From JARFQW01 sp963842955 (GTDB lineage: Bacteria; Pseudomonadota; Gammaproteobacteria; Steroidobacterales; XN24): DNA of 64,000 bases. Under the pieces are notes generated by a model that made no database searches, had not been told where the DNA came from, and saw nothing but the letters and a program-made list of their open reading frames with translations. Positions 1 to 8,478 of this stretch are shown here, piece after piece. The position numbers and the translations under genes were made by a program. Position 1 is the stretch's first letter. The number at the start of each line of letters is the position of its first letter. Where the stretch lies: assembly GCA_963842955.1 (NCBI GenBank), contig CAWJIJ010000011.1, forward strand, positions 806,001 through 870,000, given 5' to 3'.

Positions 1-453
1 ACCGGCTTCGCGGGCCGCCGTCTCCAGGCGCAATAACTCCGGGTCATCAGTGTACTGCCGGTAGACCCAGCTATGCCCGAGGCGAACCTGCTCGGCGTTG
101 ACGTCCAAACCGTCACGAGCACGCACAACCCGGGCGACAAGGCGATCGTAGCGATCAATCTCCTCGACCTCCAGGCGGACGGTCTCCTCTTCGAGCAGAT
201 CGGCCAGCGCAAACCGGCTGCGGCGGCTCCAGCCCTGCCCCCGCTCCGGGCTGTCGATGCCGAACAGCCTCACGCCGGTATCGGCGCCGTCTGCCGTGAC
301 CACAAAGCTGTCGCCGTCGAGGACGCGCAGAACCCGGCCTTCGGTGGGCTGCCGCTGGTACTGGAGCCATACCAGTAGCGCGAGCATGGCGAACAGAATC
401 GCCGCGGATTGCCAAAGCGGCCGCTGCCGTTGCCGCGGTGGCCTGTACGTCAC
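1..453 (-). CDS. Membrane-anchored thermonuclease (SNase) family protein, C-terminus outside window
   Basis: The 151 visible residues start with a basic stretch and one hydrophobic segment (about residues 16-31), so the protein is probably held in the inner membrane with its nuclease domain in the periplasm. The staphylococcal-nuclease fold is recognisable from DGDS at 46-49, RLFGIDSPE at 62-70 and a DRYDR segment near 100-104. By family knowledge R62, E70 and R104 correspond to the catalytic Arg35, Glu43 and Arg87 of the S. aureus enzyme, so activity looks intact. The start is a GTG that overlaps the stop of the upstream lipoprotein gene as GTGA, which indicates translational coupling. The 3' part lies beyond position 1, so total length is unknown. 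Confidence 0.85.
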   Translation of the reverse strand, partial: MTYRPPRQRQRPLWQSAAILFAMLALLVWLQYQRQPTEGRVLRVLDGDSFVVTADGADTGVRLFGIDSPERGQGWSRRSRFALADLLEEETVRLEVEEIDRYDRLVARVVRARDGLDVNAEQVRLGHSWVYRQYTDDPELLRLETAAREAG

Positions 454-1850
454 CGCCGATCATCCACACTGAGCAGGGCATGCAGAAGATTGTCCTGGAA
501 ATGGATATTACCCGTCAGCCGATCATGGGCCTCGCACAGGAAGAACGGGTAGTCGAGGGGAAAATCGCTGTATCGATGGCGCTCCACCGTGGGGTCCAGC
601 GTTTGCCGCGCGAGCAGCGAAGCCTTGGTCACGACACCGTCCCCGGGCTCAAGCATCAGCGCCTGGTAATCGATGTCGGGACGGCGATCCTCCACCTGGT
701 CCGGCCAGAGGCGCAGCACGGAGTCGCCGCCCGACTCTTCAACGAGCAGCCGGGCCGGTGTCAGGTTGCAGTTTCCTCCGAAAATGATCAGACGATACTC
801 GGGATCGGGTACCGGCACCGTGAGTGACCAGACGAATCGCCGGCCGCGCTCCAGGTGTTTCTCGAAATAGCGCTCGAGCAGTTCGAGGTAGGCCTCACCT
901 TCCGTAGGGTCCGGATAGCCGCCGACAACACGTTCCCGCACGCCGGGGTCAAAAATGCCGAACCGGAACCGCCGCCAGAAGTCGATATCAAAGAGGTCCC
1001 GGTCCAGGGGACGACCGTCCGGCAGCACCAGCCAGTCGTTTATCGGGTGGGGCAGCACCTGCGGTCCGCTGGGAAACGTCGCGAGCATCTCCTGAGACAT
1101 GCGCCCGAGACCCACTTTCCGGCCTTCGAGAAAGCCCATTGCGGCGCTGACCGACCCCAGGCTCGGCGTTCCAAGGAGAACCACCCGGCGCACCCGTTCC
1201 GCGCCATCCAGGGTCACCGGGAAATCGTTGTCGTCGAGGACATCGGCGGTTCCGTAACGCAGGTAATAGCGCACCAGGAGACCGCCCATGCTGTGGGCCA
1301 CGACGTCCACTTTCAGCCCGGGATCGCCGTAGTCTTCTCGAATGGCAGCCAGGAACGCGTCGAAACGGACGACGCTGTCGACGTTGTCCTGGCGCCAGTC
1401 ATAGGCAAATACATAGACGCGCTTGTTGCCCGAGGCCGCGGGCTTGCCGGGGCGGGATCGCTCATAGCCCCCTGCGTTTTCGAGAACGTCGAGGATTTGG
1501 CCGTAGAAGTCCCGCCCGGCGGCCCGATCGGTCAGCCCGGTGACGACGAGGCCATCCGGCGCGGGTGTCAGGGTCTCGGGATCAATGGGAAGGGTCAGGT
1601 CCGCGTAGTCGTCGAACATGAGCCGGGAGAGGGATCCGGGCCAGACTTCCCGGCCCGTGGCGGCCTCGGCCAGCCGGCCGCCAAGGAGGCCGTGGACCAG
1701 GACAACCGGCGGCTGGCCGGCGGGGTTGGCCTGGTCGGCGTAAAGTCGGGTGAGATCCGGGCGCAGATCCCGGGAACAGGCGGACAGGCCCACCGCCGTG
1801 GCGAACACGAGAACCAGGGCGGGAAAAACAGCCGGTGACCGGGCAACCAT
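450..1850 (-). CDS. LCAT-like alpha/beta-hydrolase lipoprotein (putative acyltransferase/lipase)
   Basis: A 466-residue protein. Its N-terminal signal peptide ends in LSAC, a lipobox with Cys25 as the predicted lipidated residue, so it should sit on the outer side of a membrane. The alpha/beta-hydrolase features of the lecithin:cholesterol acyltransferase family are visible: an HG oxyanion strand near 53 (VLVHGLLGG) and the nucleophile elbow AHSMGG with Ser187. A C-terminal GDGVVTKAS segment and a later His may supply the rest of the triad. It is the first gene of a two-gene unit with the thermonuclease (GTGA overlap), which suggests joint extracytoplasmic degradation of macromolecules, but that is inference. 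Substrate is unknown. Confidence 0.8.
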   Translation of the reverse strand: MVARSPAVFPALVLVFATAVGLSACSRDLRPDLTRLYADQANPAGQPPVVLVHGLLGGRLAEAATGREVWPGSLSRLMFDDYADLTLPIDPETLTPAPDGLVVTGLTDRAAGRDFYGQILDVLENAGGYERSRPGKPAASGNKRVYVFAYDWRQDNVDSVVRFDAFLAAIREDYGDPGLKVDVVAHSMGGLLVRYYLRYGTADVLDDNDFPVTLDGAERVRRVVLLGTPSLGSVSAAMGFLEGRKVGLGRMSQEMLATFPSGPQVLPHPINDWLVLPDGRPLDRDLFDIDFWRRFRFGIFDPGVRERVVGGYPDPTEGEAYLELLERYFEKHLERGRRFVWSLTVPVPDPEYRLIIFGGNCNLTPARLLVEESGGDSVLRLWPDQVEDRRPDIDYQALMLEPGDGVVTKASLLARQTLDPTVERHRYSDFPLDYPFFLCEAHDRLTGNIHFQDNLLHALLSVDDRR

Positions 1851-1894
1851 GCCCGGCAGTCTAGGCAGGTCATGCGAGCTCCCACAAGCCGGTG

Positions 1895-2116
1895 TCAGTC
1901 CTCGAGCTTCGACAGCTCCCGGCGAAGCTCATAGCCCCGGTCCGTGACAATGCGCTCCAGGACCACGACCCGCTCCTCCAGGCGGCTCAGCCGATCGTCA
2001 CTGGCCGTGTCGCCCCCGCGCGCATCGCGGTTTTGCCGGTATTCGAGCCATTGCTTGAACATCGCGGCAAACATCACGATGAAAACAATCGCGAACACCA
2101 TTTCGTATCGTCCCAC
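1895..2116 (-). CDS. Small membrane/coiled-coil protein at end of psp operon
   Basis: A 73-residue protein with one transmembrane helix (about 6-20), a charged linker and a C-terminal heptad-like segment (about 40-70). The layout resembles PspB without clear sequence identity. The GTG start is supported by a GGAG-type ribosome binding site about eight bases upstream; an internal ATG at 2101 is the alternative. It lies 35 bp after the second pspC gene on the same strand and is most likely the last gene of the phage-shock operon, with an envelope-stress role. That role is inferred from context only. Confidence 0.65.
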   Translation of the reverse strand: MGRYEMVFAIVFIVMFAAMFKQWLEYRQNRDARGGDTASDDRLSRLEERVVVLERIVTDRGYELRRELSKLED

Positions 2117-2150
2117 GCGCTTCTCCTTTCACAGGATCCCCGGGGGGATC

Positions 2151-2546
2151 CTACTCGTTCTCCAGGTCCCGGAACTTCCGGTCCAGGTCGAAGTTCCGGG
2201 AGGTCACATAGCGCTCCATCCGCTGCAGGCGCGTTTCCATCGACCGGAACCGGTGACGCACACTCGAGGCCGTCGCGGCGGGCGACACCCGAATCGACTG
2301 CCAGAACTCCTCTTCCTCCTCGTCCCGGTACAAGGCCCGGGGCTTGACGGGCAGAATCAGGCACAGGGCCATGTACACCAGGAAGGTGGCCGGAAACAGG
2401 AACTGGGACAGTACGGTGAACACCCTCACCATGGCCACGTCGGCGCCGAAGTAGTCCGCGATGCCGGCGCAGACTCCGCAAACCGCCCGGTTCTCCCGGT
2501 CCTTATAAAGCCTTCGCGGGCTGGGTTCCCTGTCAGGGCGGTTCAC
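2151..2546 (-). CDS. pspC: Phage shock protein C (PspC domain), copy with C-terminal coiled coil
   Basis: A 131-residue PspC family protein. The signature GVCAGIADYFG is at about 24-34, followed by a hydrophobic transmembrane region (about 42-67) and a C-terminal region predicted as coiled coil (RMERYVTSRNFDLDRKF), as in enterobacterial PspC (about 119 residues). PspC is an inner-membrane sensor that with PspB relieves PspA inhibition of PspF. The start is GTG, one base after the stop of the preceding PspC-type gene. Of the two PspC-type genes here, this one has the canonical domain arrangement. Confidence 0.88.
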   Translation of the reverse strand: MNRPDREPSPRRLYKDRENRAVCGVCAGIADYFGADVAMVRVFTVLSQFLFPATFLVYMALCLILPVKPRALYRDEEEEEFWQSIRVSPAATASSVRHRFRSMETRLQRMERYVTSRNFDLDRKFRDLENE

Positions 2547-2547
2547 G

Positions 2548-2838
2548 TCACATTCCCCCGTGCGCGCGCCGGCTACGGCGGTCCCACAAGCGGTCCTCGG
2601 CGTCGCCGTAGTACCTCAAGGGCCGTTCCGGCAGCAGCAAACCGGCCAGAACGTAGGCCAGCGTCGTGGTCAGCGGCTCGATGAGGAGGGCGATGAAAAC
2701 GACAATCCGCACACCGCTCACCTTCAGACCGAGACTTCCGGCCAGTCCGGAGCAGACCCCGAGCAGCCAGCCGGCCTCTCGGTCCCGGTAGACCCAGGGG
2801 CGACGCTCGCGGCGTCGCATGGCGCCGTTTGTCCTCAT
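2548..2838 (-). CDS. Second, short PspC-domain protein
   Basis: A 96-residue protein with a PspC domain: arginine-rich N-terminus, YRDREAGWLLGVCSGLAG near 20-37, then a hydrophobic segment ending in LLLPERP. It lacks the long C-terminal coiled coil of its neighbour. The chosen ATG overlaps the pspB stop as ATGA; an in-frame start further upstream would run deep into pspB and is unlikely. Two tandem PspC-type genes may form a heteromeric sensor, or one may tune the other. That is inference from duplication only. Confidence 0.82.
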   Translation of the reverse strand: MRTNGAMRRRERRPWVYRDREAGWLLGVCSGLAGSLGLKVSGVRIVVFIALLIEPLTTTLAYVLAGLLLPERPLRYYGDAEDRLWDRRSRRAHGGM

Positions 2839-3053
2839 GTATGTTTCCTCCAGTCGGGAACCTGATCGTCGAGTATGGTTTCCAGCGTGTTGATCCGGCT
2901 TTCCATTTTCTGGGCGTTGTCCCAGAGCTCCTCCAGCATCTGCTCTTCGTCTTTGGACAGCACGCCGCTGGACTTCCACTTGGTCACGTAGTGGAGCACG
3001 ACCACCAGCGGCATAACGACCGCTACCATCAGAATGGCGACGACTTCACCCAT
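2835..3053 (-). CDS. pspB: Phage shock protein B
   Basis: A 72-residue PspB homologue, close to the usual length of about 75. It has an N-terminal membrane helix (MGEVVAILMVAVVMPLVVV), then a soluble coiled-coil part containing the typical EEQMLEELWDNAQKMESRI segment. PspB acts with PspC at the inner membrane to signal envelope stress to PspA/PspF. It is five bases after pspA and is translationally coupled (ATGA) to the next PspC-type gene. Confidence 0.9.
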   Translation of the reverse strand: MGEVVAILMVAVVMPLVVVLHYVTKWKSSGVLSKDEEQMLEELWDNAQKMESRINTLETILDDQVPDWRKHT

Positions 3054-3058
3054 GGCCC

Positions 3059-3745
3059 TTACGCCTGGCTGCTGTTGGAGTCAGATCCGCTGCGCATCCG
3101 CTCCTTCAGGGCAGCCAGCTCCTTCTCGACGGTCTCTTCCGAGGCCAGGGTCTGGAACTCGCGATCCAGGTCCTTCGGCAGGCCCATGTCGTAAGCTTCG
3201 ACGCGGCCTTCGATGTCCTCCATCTTGCGTTCGAAGGACTCGAAACGAACCAGCGCATCGTCGATCCGGTTCTCGTGGATCTGGCGGCGCACGTCCAGTC
3301 TGTGGCCCGCCGTGCGATGGCGCATCAGCAATGCCTTCTGGCGGCCTTTCGCGTCGGCCAGCTTCTCCTCGAGCCGCGCAATGTCGTCGTTCAGCCGGGC
3401 CATGCCTTCGTCCAGCTGCTCGTGCTGATGCTCCAGTGAGGTGACGCGCTCAACACAGCGGGTCCGTTCGGCAAGCGCCGCCCGGGCCAGGTCGTCCCGG
3501 CCCTTGGTCACCGCAAGCTCCGCCTTGCGATCCCATTCATCCCGCTCCCGGGCTACGGCCGCCAGCTTGCGGTCCAGCCCCTTGCGATCGGCAATGCCGC
3601 GGGCCGCCGCCGAGCGCACCTCGACGAGCGTGTCTTCCATTTCCTGGATCATGAGCCGAACCAGCTTTTCGGGGTCTTCGGCCTTCTCCAGGATGGAGTT
3701 GATGTTCGCGTTCACGATGTCCGTGAATCGGGAAAAAATACCCAT
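3059..3745 (-). CDS. pspA: Phage shock protein A
   Basis: A 228-residue PspA/IM30 (ESCRT-III-like) protein. The N-terminus MGIFSRFTDIVNANI is the amphipathic membrane-binding helix, followed by EDPEKLVRLMIQEMED, typical of the family; the rest is long alpha-helical coiled coil. PspA binds stressed inner membrane and, unbound, inhibits PspF. It is the first gene of the psp operon and lies about 45 bases downstream of a good sigma-54 promoter. Length matches E. coli PspA (222). Confidence 0.95.
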   Translation of the reverse strand: MGIFSRFTDIVNANINSILEKAEDPEKLVRLMIQEMEDTLVEVRSAAARGIADRKGLDRKLAAVARERDEWDRKAELAVTKGRDDLARAALAERTRCVERVTSLEHQHEQLDEGMARLNDDIARLEEKLADAKGRQKALLMRHRTAGHRLDVRRQIHENRIDDALVRFESFERKMEDIEGRVEAYDMGLPKDLDREFQTLASEETVEKELAALKERMRSGSDSNSSQA

Positions 3746-3789
3746 GTCGTTCTCTCCGCTTGGGTGGGTCAGTCTTCTGCCTGGGTTGA

Positions 3790-3806
3790 TGCATATCCCG
3801 TGCCAC
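3790..3806 (-). promoter_or_regulatory. Sigma-54 promoter of the psp operon
   Basis: On the minus strand the sequence reads TGGCAC, five bases, then ATGCA. This keeps the invariant GG (-24) and GC (-12) of sigma-54 promoters. It faces pspA, and the divergent gene encodes a PspF-type sigma-54 activator. PspF upstream activating sites would be expected between about 3810 and 3930, but I did not identify them. Confidence 0.8.
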
Positions 3807-3932
3807 CCTGGCCCTTTCTGTAAGTAACTGAAAAATAAGGGGTCACCGAAACGCCGATACCACTAGACTGGCATTCTTGGTGATTTTCCCCAATTATGTA
3901 GTGCACGTTCCCCATATATTAGGGCTTTTCCC

Positions 3933-4938
3933 GTGAATCAAACCCGTGACCCGGTCTCCATCGTTGGCGAGTCTCCGGCATTCGGCGCTATTCTCCAGCA
4001 GGTATCCGCCGTGGCGCCCCTGGACCGGCCGGTGCTCATCCTCGGCGAGCGGGGCACGGGCAAGGAGCTGATTGCCTCGAGGCTGCATTACCTTTCCGGG
4101 CGCTGGGAGCAGCCCCTGGTCAAGGTCAACTGCGGCGCACTGACCGAAAGCCTCCTCGAGTCGGAGCTGTTCGGTCACGAGGCGGGCGCGTTCACCGGCG
4201 CCGCCCGGCGGCATATCGGACGCTTCGAAAGGGCCGACGGCGGCACCCTGCTGCTGGATGAACTCGGCACGATCCCGGTGCGCATGCAGGAAACCATCCT
4301 GAGAGTGATCGAGTACGGAGAGTTCGAGCGGGTGGGCGGCTCGGACACCGTGCGGGTGGACGTCCGCATCGTCGGCTCCACCAACGACGATTTGCCGGGC
4401 CTCGCGGAGGCTGGCCGGTTCCGGCGAGACCTGCTTGACCGCCTCGCATTCGACGTCGTGCACGTCCCGCCGCTGCGGGACCGGGCGGAGGACATCCTCC
4501 TGCTGGCTGATCACTTTGCCGTTAACTTCACCGCCGAACTCCGCAGGGCATTCTTTCCCGGGTTCTCCGATGCCGCGCAGGCGGCGCTCCTGGATCACGA
4601 CTGGCCCGGGAATGTCCGCGAACTGAAAAACACCGTGGAGCGTTCCATCTACCGGGCCGAGGCGGATGAAGAACCGGTGGACGCTATCGCCTTTGATCCG
4701 TTTCGCTCACCGCATTCCGCCGGACCCGTCGATGCGGAATCCCGCGGCGGAGGCGCTTCACTGGCCGGTCGACCTGAAGGCCCGACTGGCGGAGATCGAG
4801 CGGCGCTACGTGGCTGCGGCACTTGATCGACACCGGTGGAATCGTCGACGGGCCGCCGCCGACCTGGGCTACACCTACGACCAGCTCCGCGGCAGCATTG
4901 CGCGCCTGGGCCTGGCCCGCCAAGACACCGGGGACTAG
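3933..4938 (+). CDS. pspF: PspF-type sigma-54 activator, apparent +1 frameshift near 4740
   Basis: This AAA+ bacterial enhancer-binding protein has no receiver domain and starts directly with the ATPase. Walker A GERGTGKE is at 38-45, the sigma-54-contacting GAFTGA loop at 85-90, Walker B GGTLLLDE at 103-110, and the arginine-finger region LLDRLAFDVVHVPPLRDR near 168-185. The Fis-type helix-turn-helix that PspF needs for DNA binding (NRRRAAADLGYTYDQLRG) is present but lies in the next frame. Moving from the first frame to the second needs one surplus base between about 4715 and 4755. The joined product would be about 334 residues, the normal size. Without the shift the protein ends at 4826 with a nonsense tail and no HTH. 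Confidence 0.85.
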
Positions 4939-5254
4939 CGGCTCGGGACCGCTACCGGCGGGTACGCGGCAAAGGGACCGGCAACTGTGAAAACAGACAC
5001 AGAATCCCTGACGGGCGTGTGAAACACTGCGGCTCACTGCTGACGCCGGGTGCACCATGGTCCGCGTCGCCCAGGGATTGGGCGGCGGGCCGCACCCGAC
5101 GCCAGCAGACCAAAAGTCAATGAAAAGACAGCATCTCTTCGTTGTCGCGCCCTCGCTGCTCGCATTATTTCGCCGGATCTCCCGCTAGCCCGCGTCACGG
5201 CGCTTCGCTTACCATCAAGTGTCCTGCCCGGAAGCTTCCGGAGACGCCCCCACG

Positions 5255-7258
5255 GTGGATCACGCACCGATCCTGTCGGCCCTGATACTCATTGCGGCGT
5301 CGGTCCTCGTGCTGGCGGCGTTCCGGCGCCTGTCGATCCCGCCCATCATCGGATACGTCGTCGTGGGCGCGGCGGTCGGCCCCCACGCACTGGGGCTGGT
5401 CCCGGCCGGCCCCTCGGCCCGGTTGTTCGCCGAGTTCGGCGTGGTTTTCCTGCTGTTCACCCTGGGACTGGAGTTTTCCCTCGCCCGCCTCATGGCCATG
5501 CGCCGCCTGGTGCTGGGCCTGGGATCGGCACAAGTGGTCATCACGACCCTCGCGGGTTTCGCCCTGGCCCTGGTGCTGGGCGCCGGCATGGGTGAGGCGC
5601 TGCTCCTGGGAGGTGCGGCCGCCATGTCCTCCACCGCGCTGGTGGCCCGGCAATTGTCCATGCAGCTGGAAATCCAGGAGCCCCACGGGTCCGCGGCCAT
5701 CGCCGTGCTGCTGTTCCAGGACATGGCGATCGTCCTGTTTCTCGCGCTCGTGCCCGTGCTGGCCGGAGACGGAGCCCCGGGGGTGGCGGAGGTCGCGTCC
5801 CGGCTGGGCGGTGCCGTCGTCGTCCTCGCCGTCGTGCTGCTGACGGGCCGCTGGTTGCTGAGGCCCCTGTTTCACGAGATCGCGGGGGCGCGCACCGCGG
5901 AACTGTTTACGCTGGCGGTGCTGCTGGTTGTCCTCGCCGCCGCCTATGCCACCGAGAGCGCCGGGCTGTCCGGAGCGCTGGGCGCGTTCCTCGCCGGCAT
6001 CATGCTGGCAGAAACCGAGTACCGGCATCAGATCGAAACCGACATCCGGCCGTTTCGCGACCTCCTGCTGGGCCTGTTCTTCATCACCGTGGGTATGACC
6101 CTGGATCTCGCGCTGATTCGCGACAATGCCCTGATCGTGCTCGGTCTGACGGTGGCGCTGGTGGCGGGCAAGGCCTGGATCGTCACCCTGCTGGCGCGGC
6201 GCGTCTGCCCGGACCGGGTCAGCGCCGTGCAGACCGGACTGGTCCTGGCCCAGGGCGGTGAATTCGGGTTCGCGCTGATCACCCTGGCGCTCCAGGCCGG
6301 GGCGATGAGCAATGCGGCGGGCCAGCCGCTGCTGGTGGCCATCGTATTCAGCATGGCCGTCAGTCCCATCATCGTCCGGCACAACCTGCGCCTCGCCCGG
6401 CGGCTCACCGGAACACCCGCAGATCCCACGGTGACCGCCACCGACGATCTCCGCGAGCCGCTGCAGGTCGCGGAGAAGTTCGTGCTCATTTGCGGATACG
6501 GCCGCGTGGGGCAGAACCTGGCCCGGCTCCTGGACGAGGAAGCGTTCGCCAGCCTGGCCCTGGATGTCGATCCCGTCCGTGTTCGAGCGGCCCGGGCCGC
6601 GGGTGACAACGTGATTTACGGGGACGCCGGAGATACGCGTTTCCTGGAAACTATCGGCATCGACCGCGCGGAACTGGTCGTCGTCACGCTGCCCAACTGG
6701 CGCCAGTCGCTGAAGGTCATCACGTCCTTGCGCCGCAATCGGCCCGACCTCCCCATCCTGGTCCGGGCCCGGGACGATACTCACCTTGACATCCTGCAGC
6801 AGGCGGGCGCCACAGAGGTCGTGCCGGAGACGCTGGAGGCGAGCCTGATGCTGGCGTCCCACCTCCTCCTGATCCTTGGCATGCCGGTGGGACGTCTGCT
6901 CCACAAGATCCAGGAGATCCGCGACAACCGCTACGCGCTTCTGCGCTCGGTTTTTCATCGCGGCGTGCCCACGTGGCAGGAACCCGGAGTTACGGACCGG
7001 GTCGAGTTGCGAACGCTGGCGCTTCCCGAGGGATCGTCCGCCGATGGTCAGCGCCTGGACAGTCTAGGGCTGGACGAAATCGGCGTGATGGTGACAGCCC
7101 TCCGGCGCGACGGTATCGTGGGCCGCCAGCCGCTGCCCGAAACGGTCTTGAAGGCCCGTGACGTGCTCGTGCTGTTCGGCCGTCCCGAGGACCTGGCGCA
7201 CAGCGAAACGATCCTTCTCGCCGGCTCACGTATTCCTGAAACGGAAGTCGAAGCATGA
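5255..7258 (+). CDS. CPA2-family cation:proton antiporter with TrkA-N/TrkA-C domains (KefB/YbaL-like)
   Basis: About 667 residues. The first about 390 form a polytopic Na+/H+ exchanger domain with many hydrophobic segments. A Rossmann-type RCK/TrkA-N domain follows (VLICGYGRVGQNLARLL), then a TrkA-C domain at the C-terminus. This is the architecture of glutathione-gated K+ efflux systems and YbaL-like antiporters in the inner membrane; the transported ion cannot be told from sequence. I prefer the GTG at 5255 because GGAG lies eleven bases upstream; a GTG at 5219 adds twelve residues. The stop overlaps purT as ATGA. Confidence 0.85.
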   Translation: MDHAPILSALILIAASVLVLAAFRRLSIPPIIGYVVVGAAVGPHALGLVPAGPSARLFAEFGVVFLLFTLGLEFSLARLMAMRRLVLGLGSAQVVITTLAGFALALVLGAGMGEALLLGGAAAMSSTALVARQLSMQLEIQEPHGSAAIAVLLFQDMAIVLFLALVPVLAGDGAPGVAEVASRLGGAVVVLAVVLLTGRWLLRPLFHEIAGARTAELFTLAVLLVVLAAAYATESAGLSGALGAFLAGIMLAETEYRHQIETDIRPFRDLLLGLFFITVGMTLDLALIRDNALIVLGLTVALVAGKAWIVTLLARRVCPDRVSAVQTGLVLAQGGEFGFALITLALQAGAMSNAAGQPLLVAIVFSMAVSPIIVRHNLRLARRLTGTPADPTVTATDDLREPLQVAEKFVLICGYGRVGQNLARLLDEEAFASLALDVDPVRVRAARAAGDNVIYGDAGDTRFLETIGIDRAELVVVTLPNWRQSLKVITSLRRNRPDLPILVRARDDTHLDILQQAGATEVVPETLEASLMLASHLLLILGMPVGRLLHKIQEIRDNRYALLRSVFHRGVPTWQEPGVTDRVELRTLALPEGSSADGQRLDSLGLDEIGVMVTALRRDGIVGRQPLPETVLKARDVLVLFGRPEDLAHSETILLAGSRIPETEVEA

Positions 7259-8436
7259 CCAGTATTGGCACTCCCCTCTCCGACACCGCCACCCGAATGC
7301 TCCTGCTGGGCGCCGGCGAACTGGGCAAGGAAGTGGCCATCGAGGCCCAGCGCCTGGGCGTGGAGGTCGTTGCCGTGGATCGTTACGGCAACGCCCCGGC
7401 CATGCAGGTCGCTCATCGGGCCTACGTCATTGACATGCTGGACCCGAAAGCGCTGCGCTCCATCGTCGAGAAAGAGGAGCCGAATTTCATCGTCCCGGAG
7501 ATCGAGGCCATCGCCACGGCCGAACTGCTGGCGCTGGAGGACGAAGGCTATCGCGTCATTCCCACCGCCAGGGCCACCCAGCTGACCATGAACCGGGAAG
7601 GCATTCGGCGCCTGGCGGCGGAAGAACTCGGGGTGAAGACGTCCCCTTACCGGTTTGCCGACACCGAGGAGGAATATCACGCGGCTCTCGAAGCCCTCGG
7701 CCTGCCGGTCGTGGTCAAGCCGGTGATGAGCTCCTCCGGCAAGGGACAAAGCACGGTCAGAGACGCCGCCGAAGCAGATGCTGCGTGGCGCTATGCCCAG
7801 GAAGGCGGCCGGGCCGGAGAAGGCCGGATCATTGTCGAGGGCTTTGTCGACTTCGACTACGAAATCACGCTGCTGACAGTGCGTCACGGCGGTCAGACCA
7901 CGTTCTGCGCTCCCATAGGCCACTCTCAGGTAGACGGAGACTACCGGGAATCCTGGCAGCCCCATCCGATGAGCGATACGGCCATCGACAAGGCGCGCCG
8001 AATCGCCGGTATTGTCACCGGCCAGCTCGGCGGCGCGGGCCTGTTCGGCGTGGAACTCTTTATCAAGGGTGACGACGTCTGGTTCAGCGAGGTGTCCCCG
8101 CGTCCCCATGACACCGGACTCGTCACGCTGATTTCCCAGGACCTGTCGGAATTCGCCCTGCATGTCCGCGCGATACTGGAACTGCCGGTGCCGGGCATCG
8201 AACAGCTCGGACCCAGCGCGTCGTGCGCCATCATCGCTGAAGGCGAAGGTGACGGCATGCAGTTCACGGGCGTGGCTGCGGCCCTGGAAGCCCCCGGGAC
8301 GGAACTGCGCCTTTTCGGCAAGCCCGAAGTCCAGGGCAAGCGGCGCGTGGGCGTAGCCCTGGCCCGGGAAGAGACCATCGACGCCGCCAGGGAAAAGGCG
8401 CGCACCGCAGCAGCCGCGATCAGAGTCCGCTTCTAG
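7255..8436 (+). CDS. purT: Formate-dependent phosphoribosylglycinamide formyltransferase
   Basis: A 393-residue ATP-grasp enzyme of full length. It starts with the Rossmann segment RMLLLGAGELGKEVAIEAQR. Family-typical blocks include VKPVMSSSGKGQS, the ATP-binding loop, and EVSPRPHDTGLVTL near the C-terminus. PurT converts GAR plus formate and ATP to formyl-GAR in de novo purine synthesis, bypassing the folate-dependent PurN. Coupling to an ion antiporter by a four-base overlap is not functionally obvious and may just be shared transcription. Confidence 0.95.
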   Translation: MTSIGTPLSDTATRMLLLGAGELGKEVAIEAQRLGVEVVAVDRYGNAPAMQVAHRAYVIDMLDPKALRSIVEKEEPNFIVPEIEAIATAELLALEDEGYRVIPTARATQLTMNREGIRRLAAEELGVKTSPYRFADTEEEYHAALEALGLPVVVKPVMSSSGKGQSTVRDAAEADAAWRYAQEGGRAGEGRIIVEGFVDFDYEITLLTVRHGGQTTFCAPIGHSQVDGDYRESWQPHPMSDTAIDKARRIAGIVTGQLGGAGLFGVELFIKGDDVWFSEVSPRPHDTGLVTLISQDLSEFALHVRAILELPVPGIEQLGPSASCAIIAEGEGDGMQFTGVAAALEAPGTELRLFGKPEVQGKRRVGVALAREETIDAAREKARTAAAAIRVRF

Positions 8437-8478
8437 GAGACCCCGGCAACTGGCGAGATCCCGGCCGCTGGCGCGCTA

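Noticed and set aside
4700..4760. Programmed +1 frameshift in pspF as a regulatory device
   Set aside because: No slippery codon or stop-proximal signal typical of +1 shifting, and seven other unrelated genes show the same one-base surplus.
4939..5254. Gene between pspF and the antiporter
   Set aside because: Short frames on both strands lack ribosome binding sites and any recognisable motif.
5195..6958. 587-codon open frame on the minus strand opposite the antiporter
   Set aside because: Low-complexity Gln/Arg/Gly/His composition, no motif, and exactly antisense to a clear CPA2 gene; a GC-rich shadow.
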